From IMG/VR virus record IMGVR_UViG_3300045417_000161, positions 1-31,736 of that record: 31,736 bases of DNA; one strand, 5' to 3'. The notes below the pieces were generated by a model. The model had not been told where the DNA came from and made no database searches. It saw only the letters and a program-made list of their open reading frames with translations. This DNA is from a virus. The translations under genes and the position numbers were made by a program. Below, piece after piece: positions 25,050 to 30,561 of the stretch; the first letter of the stretch is position 1; each line of letters opens with the position of its first letter.

Positions 25050-25315
25050 TGGCATACCGCATTCACATCGATATCCCCCTCGTAGTCTCCTGCCAAGAGG
25101 AGGCTGTAATCGCCACCAAAGCCATTATGCAGAGTCTAGCCTCCCCAGAGGCCCTACAGTCTGTAAAGGCTCACAGCGGCACACAGGTCAACTATCGCCT
25201 TGGGGACGATACTGACCGCCAGAAGAGCAATTATTTGGTTTTGACTCCTTCTGGGCATGTTACTAACCAAAAATGTAAAATTCTCTTGACAGAAGAGGAA
25301 CCATTAGTAGAATGA
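25049..25315 (+). CDS. Small hypothetical protein
   Basis: 88 aa, unknown. It opens MAYRIHIDIPLVVSCQEEAV, then an Ala-rich helix and a polar C-terminus. The first half has higher GC and host-like codons (ATC, CTA, GCC) than neighbouring late genes. Translation is coupled to the gene before by TAATG. Its last codons contain a sigma70-like promoter for the tRNA-Ile region. Confidence 0.7.
   Translation: MAYRIHIDIPLVVSCQEEAVIATKAIMQSLASPEALQSVKAHSGTQVNYRLGDDTDRQKSNYLVLTPSGHVTNQKCKILLTEEEPLVE
25286..25313 (+). promoter_or_regulatory. Sigma70-like promoter for the tRNA-Ile region
   Basis: TTGACA (perfect -35), 16 nt, TAGAAT. Transcription would begin near 25320, at the head of a structured stretch, and continue through tRNA-Ile to the terminator at 26000. 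Confidence 0.6.
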
Positions 25316-25319
25316 TGGT

Positions 25320-25424
25320 GTAACAGGGAACGACAAAGCACAAATCGTTCCGCCCTAACGGGAAAGCGAGTACTAGATCGCTGGCACATTTGGGAGGGAT
25401 CCCAGTTCCAAATGGTGCTAAAAT
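25320..25424 (+). ncRNA. Structured leader or small RNA upstream of tRNA-Ile
   Basis: About 105 nt without a gene that fold into a row of hairpins. GGAACGA pairs with TCGTTCC (7 bp). CCC pairs with GGG around TAAC. AGCGA pairs with TCGCT. ATTTGG pairs with CCAAAT, enclosing GGGATCCC, with flanking GCAC/GTGC extending the stem. No tRNA T arm is present. It begins where the sigma70-like promoter would start RNA. It may be a processed small RNA or a leader removed during tRNA maturation; no known RNA family is recognised. Confidence 0.5.
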
Positions 25425-25426
25425 TT

Positions 25427-25499
25427 GGGTAGGTAGTTCAATCGGCAGAACCTTCCGCTTATAACGGCAGATGTGTGGGTTCGATCCCCACCCTACTCA
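25427..25499 (+). tRNA. tRNA-Ile (UAU)
   Basis: 73 nt. Acceptor GGGTAGG/CCTACTC (one G-U) with discriminator A. The D stem is GTTC/GAAC. The anticodon stem TTCCG/CGGCA has one T-C mismatch, and loop CTTATAA gives anticodon TAT. The T arm is GTGGG, TTCGATC, CCCAC. It reads AUA without needing the lysidine modification used by the usual bacterial CAU isoacceptor. Confidence 0.85.
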
Positions 25500-25513
25500 T
25501 TGGAGACATAAGT

Positions 25514-25666
25514 ATGATTATGACTGAAGAAGATAGAAAAATTGTACTAACTCTCAAGGATGAGATTGAAAAGATCAAGGTCAATATGATTCTGGAGAAT
25601 AAAAAGATTGACCAAATTGTTTCAGTTTTAACTAAAATTATTCAAAAGGAGAATAATAATGCATAA
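25514..25666 (+). CDS. Small coiled-coil protein
   Basis: 50 aa from the ATG at 25514, with GGAG 8 nt upstream; an earlier in-frame TTG start would lie inside the tRNA. Regular Ile/Leu/Val spacing (KIVLTLKDEIEKIKVNMIL, then IDQIVSVLTKIIQ) indicates a helix that may pair as a coiled coil. It overlaps the membrane protein gene by 8 bp. Function unknown. Confidence 0.65.
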   Translation: MIMTEEDRKIVLTLKDEIEKIKVNMILENKKIDQIVSVLTKIIQKENNNA

Positions 25667-25973
25667 TTTTATGAATGTTTTTACTTACCGTTCGCTTGCT
25701 ATTTTTACCGGATTTGCTGCTTTGATTCTACACCTTGATAACGCAAAGGCTCCACTTGTTTGGGCATTTGTTAGCCTTACCGTTTTCCTGCTTATTGCAG
25801 AAATTCATCTGCTCTCAAAGAAAATCTGCGATCTTGAGCGTAGCCATGCTGACAGAACTACACAAGATCGTCTTGATGATATTCGTTGTAGTTTGCAGCA
25901 ACAGGCTTATGCCATTAATGAGCGTATTGACAATTGTTCAAACAGTGTTTGTAAGGCAAAGAATCGCCTCTGA
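25659..25973 (+). CDS. Small membrane protein with coiled-coil tail
   Basis: 104 aa. Two hydrophobic segments at about residues 8-26 and 32-49 form a membrane hairpin. The remainder is a charged helix with Cys (KKICDLERSHADRTTQDRL) facing the cytoplasm or periplasm. AAGGAG upstream is strong. It is the last gene before the terminator. It could be a lysis-timing, superinfection or host-envelope protein; nothing in the sequence decides which. Confidence 0.7.
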   Translation: MHNFMNVFTYRSLAIFTGFAALILHLDNAKAPLVWAFVSLTVFLLIAEIHLLSKKICDLERSHADRTTQDRLDDIRCSLQQQAYAINERIDNCSNSVCKAKNRL

Positions 25974-25999
25974 GCTAGTTAGTTAATTTATTTTTAAAA

Positions 26000-26027
26000 A
26001 CCCCCCGGCTCCAGCGGGGGGTTTTTT
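26000..26027 (+). terminator. Intrinsic terminator of the tRNA/metabolic block
   Basis: An 8-bp stem, ACCCCCCG/CGGGGGGT, with a 7-nt loop, followed by six T. It separates the early-type block from the late promoter 3 nt further on. Confidence 0.93.
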
Positions 26028-26029
26028 CG

Positions 26030-26037
26030 TATAAATA
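26030..26037 (+). promoter_or_regulatory. T4-type late promoter
   Basis: Exact TATAAATA right after the terminator and 5 nt before the ATG at 26043, again predicting a leaderless transcript. Confidence 0.85.
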
Positions 26038-26042
26038 GCTAC

Positions 26043-26300
26043 ATGGACACATTTCATTCAGCTAAAATAATTTCGTTAACTTCTGGTACTGGTATCAATA
26101 AAGAAACACTAGGGAACCATAAGGCAGTAACAATAAGTGCTCCAACATCAGCGATGGGGGTTACACTTGACTTTGTATCAAGTGATGGCACTCTAAATAC
26201 TGGTCACATAAGCATAGCAGCAAGCACTACCGTAGATCTACCAACAAGAGTTTATGGTTTAACAGCAAATCAGGCTGGATCTATTATTGTATATAACTGA
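26043..26300 (+). CDS. Small late protein, beta-rich
   Basis: 85 aa. Alternating polar and hydrophobic residues (AVTISAPTSAMGVTLDFVSS, then HISIAASTTVDLP) suggest a beta sandwich, as in small capsid-decoration or tail proteins. It has no cargo tag. It is expressed from the promoter 5 nt upstream, without a ribosome binding site. Its TGA overlaps the ATG of the nucleotidyltransferase gene (TGATG), so the two are made together. Confidence 0.7.
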   Translation: MDTFHSAKIISLTSGTGINKETLGNHKAVTISAPTSAMGVTLDFVSSDGTLNTGHISIAASTTVDLPTRVYGLTANQAGSIIVYN

Positions 26301-27010
26301 TGTTACATCTGTCTAAATTCTTGAGTGAGAGCCTTACTCTTCAGTATCACTCCGAACTTAATCCTAAGTTCTGGGTAAATATTTTTCTCAAGGATGAAGT
26401 CCGTAAACAGCTAATTGAAATTGCCAAAGAATGGCTAAAATTTGCTGAAGTACCGATCAGCGCAGTTGAGGATATAGTCCTTACCGGGGGAAATGCAAAT
26501 TTTAACTATACCGATGATTCTGATTTAGATGTTCATATAATTCTAAATCCAAAAAAAATTCCAAATTGCTCTGGTGAGGAATACTTCAAAGATAAGAAAT
26601 TGATCTGGTCTTTAACACACGATATCGAAATATATGATACAGAAGTTGAAGTATATGCCCAACTTGGACAAGTAAAAATTCCTGACAACCAGGGAGTCTA
26701 TTCCCTAAAGACTGGAAAATGGATCGTAAAACCAGAGAATCTAAAGCTTGATTTTGAGCATGACGATCTGCTCAAGAAAAAGATAGAAGATGCTATCTAT
26801 GAAATAGAGCATGCTCTCCAGAATACCACTGATAATAAAGCAGCAGAAAAGCTTTTGGAGAAGTTTCAGAAGATGAGAAAGCATGCCATCGAAAAAAGCG
26901 GAGAGTTTACTCAAGAAAATCTTGTATTCAAAGAACTCAGAAACCGTGGCTATATTGATAAAATTAGAGAATTTATTGTTAAATTGACTGATAGAAGATT
27001 GTCAATTTAA
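26300..27010 (+). CDS. Nucleotidyltransferase with capsid-targeting peptide
   Basis: 236 aa. Residues 1-10 (MLHLSKFLSE) are the cargo tag with a cut site after Glu10. The Pol-beta-type nucleotidyltransferase signature GG(63-64)-x9-SDLDVH(74-79) is intact, and a further acidic position lies in DTEVEVYAQ near residue 115. NQGVYSLKTGKWI and the C-terminal FKELRNRGYIDKI are features I associate with a family in T4-like marine phages. Such enzymes join a nucleotide to RNA, protein or small molecules; the target here is unknown. Packaging would let it act on host tRNA or proteins at once (inference). Its stop shares TTAA with the convergent gene. Confidence 0.85.
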   Translation: MLHLSKFLSESLTLQYHSELNPKFWVNIFLKDEVRKQLIEIAKEWLKFAEVPISAVEDIVLTGGNANFNYTDDSDLDVHIILNPKKIPNCSGEEYFKDKKLIWSLTHDIEIYDTEVEVYAQLGQVKIPDNQGVYSLKTGKWIVKPENLKLDFEHDDLLKKKIEDAIYEIEHALQNTTDNKAAEKLLEKFQKMRKHAIEKSGEFTQENLVFKELRNRGYIDKIREFIVKLTDRRLSI

Positions 27011-28284
27011 GACATCAATAAGGACGAAGAATTAGTAGTACTGTTCTGTACAACTAATCTAATAGTTCCACCCTTTCCAGGGGAATTTAAATTTTCATAG
27101 TAGAATACTACTGGTAAACTTAAATCTATTGTTAGTAACGTGAAAGCATTATCTCTTCCAGGAGTACCATTTGTAGAATAGTTTTCGGTTAGAAGATATT
27201 TTGATGTTACATTATTTTTTATTCTAGTAAAAACTAGTTGTGCTGGAGGACTAGTAGAGTTTGAATTATGCCCTTGATAGAAAAGATATGTTTTTCCTAT
27301 TATTAGGTTTAGCTGAGGTGCTAAGGAGTCGTTTAGTATAAAGCCAGAAGATCCATATTTAACTGAAAAAATATTATCATAAATAACGCTTGAACCAGCA
27401 CCAGTTTCAACCACAGAGACATTTGAACAATTTCCAGAATATCCCCATGTAGATGTTATTTCTGTATCAGAATATCCGAAACGTCTTAAATATCCTTGAA
27501 GTTCATTTTGATTTTCAAAACAATCTAGTATAATTCCATTTTTATCAAAAACGTTTGCAGATCCGTTCAAAGTTAAATCTGATGTTAATAATTCAGATGT
27601 TGCATTTCCTCTAGTATAAACGTTTATTGTAGTCCAAACACCAATTCTACTATCGTTAACTACAGGTTCTTTAACAAATATGAATTCTTCACCATCAGAA
27701 GATACTTCTACTTTTTCTACATTTAATCTGTCAACATTTGCTGTGTTTCCAGCATAGGATATTTCAACTAAATCGTCTTCATATAGACCAAGTTTAGTTA
27801 CTTCCCCTTCGTTAGTAACAGATTTAATTATGTAAGCAATATCTCCTGTAAATCCTGTGTTTAGATCTAGTTTTGGTGGATTTACAAAATATTCATTTTC
27901 GTATCTGTATTCTGCATTGTTTATACTCGTCGCAGAAACAACAGTTGTTAGAATTATATTATTTCCGGTAGTTCCGTCGAACTGATAAACGCCATTTATA
28001 TTTGATGTTATTCCATCTTGTTCTTTTACATAATAACCATTAGAAACAGAAAAAGTATTTCCATTTGTTATGCCTTGTAAAAAAATTTCTAGAAGATCTA
28101 AATCATCTGTGCTTACTGTTTGTGAATAATCAAATATTGCTTTACCAAAGCCATTATAATAATAAACTAGAGGGCTTGATGTTAGTTCTTTACCAATAAG
28201 ATCAAAATCCGAATAGGAATTTACAATATTGATACCATAAGAACTAAAAGTCTTGGTAAAAACAATGTTGCTATTTTTTGCCAT
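27007..28284 (-). CDS. Virion-type protein of unknown function
   Basis: 425 aa. Ser, Thr, Asn, Val and Tyr-rich, with many short beta strands and few charged runs, as in tail or decoration proteins. The C-terminal 100 residues (LIIGKTYLFYQGHNS, QLVFTRIKNNVTS, PVVFYYENLNSPG) look like a separate beta-sandwich. There is no tag and no named domain. It starts 1 nt after the stop of the 350-aa gene, so the two form an operon. AAGATAAG before the ATG is a weak ribosome site. Confidence 0.7.
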   Translation of the reverse strand: MAKNSNIVFTKTFSSYGINIVNSYSDFDLIGKELTSSPLVYYYNGFGKAIFDYSQTVSTDDLDLLEIFLQGITNGNTFSVSNGYYVKEQDGITSNINGVYQFDGTTGNNIILTTVVSATSINNAEYRYENEYFVNPPKLDLNTGFTGDIAYIIKSVTNEGEVTKLGLYEDDLVEISYAGNTANVDRLNVEKVEVSSDGEEFIFVKEPVVNDSRIGVWTTINVYTRGNATSELLTSDLTLNGSANVFDKNGIILDCFENQNELQGYLRRFGYSDTEITSTWGYSGNCSNVSVVETGAGSSVIYDNIFSVKYGSSGFILNDSLAPQLNLIIGKTYLFYQGHNSNSTSPPAQLVFTRIKNNVTSKYLLTENYSTNGTPGRDNAFTLLTIDLSLPVVFYYENLNSPGKGGTIRLVVQNSTTNSSSLLMS

Positions 28285-28285
28285 C

Positions 28286-29338
28286 TTATCTTGCTATAAA
28301 GTAAATATATTGACCTGTACTACCACCGCCACTCTTGGCAAAGAGTTTATTCATATTCGAAACTTCTAAGAATATTTCTTCTCCTGCATCAAGAGGGTAT
28401 CCGTAGGTACATCCAGATTCGCCAATAAACACATATTGGGTGTTTGTAGGATATGATTTTAGATTGACTCCCTTGGCACAAGTAAAGCCACCAGGATACA
28501 TGCCAGTAGCAGTTGTAGTGGCTGTAAACAGACCTGTAAGTAGTGTGCTAGGTAAAGTTTCTGAGTTTACGGTTACTTTGGCAGTACCAGCAGTTAGTAA
28601 AGTTTCTATTGCACCAATTCTAGAGGTGAATGTTGCACCAGAAATTCCAGAATTGTTAATTGTGGTAAGTAAAGATTCAAGAGTTACACCAGTAATACTA
28701 ACTGGTGTACCAGTAGATCCTTGAATATAAACTGGACCAGTTCCGGAGTTATAAATGGCAACTGCTGGGTTTACATTTGCAGTTAAGGTGATTGGTGCTC
28801 CAAGGACCTGAACCATTAGGGCTGGGCTACCACCTCCGTTGGAAACACCAGCAATCAAGTTGGTCGTAGGATCAAATAGACGTACATAAGCACCGCTGGT
28901 AGCCCCTGTAGGACCTACTCCAATTGTTTTAATTATGAAATCACCACTGGTTAGTTTACTATCCATATTCGCTGTGTCAGCAAGTATGTCAATTAGTAAA
29001 GTATTACCAGCTTGATCTTGAGTTAGAACTGCATTATTAAGACCTGAACCATTTACTTTTAGAGAAGTTCCAGTATAATTTACTACTGGTACGGATCCTC
29101 CAGTACCACCACCACTAATACTAGCATTTGTATTTAATGTTACACCAGTAGATGCTAAATAGGTAGGAAGTGGATTTGAAGTAGTTATTCTGTTTGCATC
29201 GCTGGTGTTTCCCCAGACTAGTTTAAAGAGCTGAACATGAGATGTAGCCCCGTAAGAATCAATAACGAAGTCTGTGGAAATGGTGGCAGTGGCTCCACCA
29301 GCAACATTGATCTGCAAATTTGCGTCATTTACGGGCAT
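28286..29338 (-). CDS. Virion-type protein, beta-rich
   Basis: 350 aa. Very rich in Thr, Ser, Gly, Ala and Val, low in charge and almost without Cys, typical of fibre, tip or head-decoration proteins. The centre has Gly-rich loops (ISGGGTGGSVP, GVGPTGATSGAY). The C-terminus (GCTYGYPLDAGEEIFLEVSN) resembles short binding domains that bind and display on the particle surface. GGAG lies 6 nt before the ATG. It is first of the two-gene minus-strand operon and divergent from gp33. Confidence 0.7.
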   Translation of the reverse strand: MPVNDANLQINVAGGATATISTDFVIDSYGATSHVQLFKLVWGNTSDANRITTSNPLPTYLASTGVTLNTNASISGGGTGGSVPVVNYTGTSLKVNGSGLNNAVLTQDQAGNTLLIDILADTANMDSKLTSGDFIIKTIGVGPTGATSGAYVRLFDPTTNLIAGVSNGGGSPALMVQVLGAPITLTANVNPAVAIYNSGTGPVYIQGSTGTPVSITGVTLESLLTTINNSGISGATFTSRIGAIETLLTAGTAKVTVNSETLPSTLLTGLFTATTTATGMYPGGFTCAKGVNLKSYPTNTQYVFIGESGCTYGYPLDAGEEIFLEVSNMNKLFAKSGGGSTGQYIYFIAR

Positions 29339-29377
29339 AATATCTCCAGTTTAATCTAACTATATAGGGTATTCTTT

Positions 29378-29602
29378 ATGCTTATCGAACCAACATTTAA
29401 AAACCAATTTTCTAAGTTAGTAATAGATTATGTTTCAAAACATAATTCTACTTATATGGACGCTATATTAAAACTCTCCGAAGACTATAATATGGAACCA
29501 CAAGGAGCATCTAAGCTTCTAACAAAACCAATAATCGAAAAACTAGTCGAAGAGGGAAGAGATATGCACCTTTTACCCAAAAAGGCCAAACTTCCCTTTT
29601 GA
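29378..29602 (+). CDS. 33: Late transcription co-activator, gp33-like
   Basis: 74 aa, shorter than T4 gp33 (112 aa) but in the range of the small versions I recall from T4-like cyanophages. Recognisable features are TYMDAILKLSEDYNMEPQG, a KLL-x-KP-x-x-EKL helix and the closing LLPKKAKLPF. It lies directly before gp32, the T4 order. gp33 binds RNA polymerase and the sliding clamp and, with the gp55 sigma factor, turns on late promoters such as the TATAAATA boxes in this window. The call rests on position plus partial sequence resemblance. Confidence 0.72.
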   Translation: MLIEPTFKNQFSKLVIDYVSKHNSTYMDAILKLSEDYNMEPQGASKLLTKPIIEKLVEEGRDMHLLPKKAKLPF

Positions 29603-29626
29603 CTAATCACCAGACTTTGGTATACT
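29599..29626 (+). promoter_or_regulatory. Sigma70-like promoter of gp32
   Basis: TTGACT, 16 nt, TATACT, with TTTGG before the -10. The start would fall near 29633, giving a leader of about 40 nt. It overlaps the last bases of gp33. Confidence 0.65.
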
Positions 29627-29636
29627 ACACCATCGG

Positions 29637-29653
29637 CCAAGGGAGTTCCTTGG
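29637..29653 (+). promoter_or_regulatory. Hairpin in the gp32 leader, possible self-regulation site
   Basis: CCAAGG, loop GAGTT, CCTTGG: a perfect 6-bp stem at the expected 5' end of the gp32 mRNA, followed by an AT-rich single-stranded stretch (AAAAATTTAA) and AAGGAG. T4 gp32 represses its own translation by binding a 5' leader pseudoknot and the unstructured RNA next to it. The layout is similar, but no pseudoknot partner is obvious. Confidence 0.5.
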
Positions 29654-29673
29654 GAAAAATTTAAGGAGACTAT

Positions 29674-30549
29674 ATGTCATTTAGCGATTTTAAGAAGCGT
29701 TCAAAGTCCAGCATTGAAGATCTTACCAAGAAGATCGAAGACCTAAATAAGACTGCCGATTACAAGGATGATCGGTTCTGGAGGCCAGAAGTTGACAAGG
29801 CGGGTAACGGCTATGCCGTCATTCGTTTTCTTCCAGCTTGCGAAGGTGAGGATATTCCTTGGGTCAAGGTTTACTCACACGGATTCCAAGGTAAGGGTGG
29901 CTGGTTGATCGATAATTGCCCAACCACGCTTGGGTTGAAGTGTCCTATATGCGAATCCAATAGCGAACTTTGGAACAGCGGTGTCGAAAAGGACAAGGAC
30001 ATTGCCCGTAACCGTAAGCGTAAGTTAACCTACACCAGTAACATTCTTGTTATCAGCGATCCTTCAAACCCCCAGAACGAAGGTAAGGTTTTCCTCTTCA
30101 AGTATGGCACAAAGATCTTCCAGAAGATCCAAGAAGCCATGCAGCCTCAGTTCAAGGACGAGGAAGCCATCAACCCGTTTGACTTTTGGAAGGGTGCTAA
30201 CTTCAAGCTGAAGATTCGTAAGGTGGCTGGTTACACCAACTACGACAAGTCAGAGTTTGATGGTGCTACTGAACTCTACAAGGGTGATGACGAAAAGCTT
30301 GAGAAGTTGTGGAAGACTCTATACAAGCTTCAGGACTTTGTTGCTCCTGCGGAGTTCAAGTCATATGACGAACTCAAGAAGAAGCTCAACGATGTTCTCG
30401 GTGGTGACATTCGCAGCGTTGCCCCTTCCGCAAAGAGAGCGGAGGACGAGGACGAAGTAGTTGAGGTGGTTCCTGCTCGGAAGGCTCCTAAGCCTGAAGA
30501 GAACGAAGATGCGCTTGAGTACTTCAAGCGACTAGCTAAAGAAGATTAA
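29674..30549 (+). CDS. 32: Single-stranded DNA-binding protein gp32
   Basis: 291 aa, close to T4 gp32 (301 aa). It coats single-stranded DNA in replication, recombination and repair, and organises the replisome. Features include AGNGYAVIRFLP at 43-54, matching T4 NAGNGQAVIRFLP. Zinc ligands are likely His69, Cys82, Cys90 and Cys93. NEGKVFLFKYGTKIF and WKGANFKLKIRKVAGYTNYDKS follow in the OB-fold core (the second broken by substitutions against T4). The acidic C-terminal tail binds partner proteins, ending EYFKRLAKED. The N-terminal basic helix supports cooperative binding. Codon use is strongly host-like: one AGA among twelve Arg codons. AAGGAG is 5 nt upstream, with a terminator 22 nt after the stop. 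Confidence 0.96.
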   Translation: MSFSDFKKRSKSSIEDLTKKIEDLNKTADYKDDRFWRPEVDKAGNGYAVIRFLPACEGEDIPWVKVYSHGFQGKGGWLIDNCPTTLGLKCPICESNSELWNSGVEKDKDIARNRKRKLTYTSNILVISDPSNPQNEGKVFLFKYGTKIFQKIQEAMQPQFKDEEAINPFDFWKGANFKLKIRKVAGYTNYDKSEFDGATELYKGDDEKLEKLWKTLYKLQDFVAPAEFKSYDELKKKLNDVLGGDIRSVAPSAKRAEDEDEVVEVVPARKAPKPEENEDALEYFKRLAKED

Positions 30550-30561
30550 AAAATTCAATAG

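Noticed and set aside
25475-25513. Upstream extension of the 50-aa gene
   Set aside because: Runs through the 3' half of tRNA-Ile; the ATG at 25514 has a proper ribosome site.
29355-29370. CTATATAG between gp33 and the minus-strand operon as a bidirectional late promoter
   Set aside because: Poor match to TATAAATA, and the spacing to both start codons differs from the 5-8 nt seen elsewhere; the minus gene has a normal GGAG site.
30257-30527. Frames overlapping gp32 in other frames
   Set aside because: Low-complexity Ser/Arg-rich translations caused by the acidic gp32 tail.
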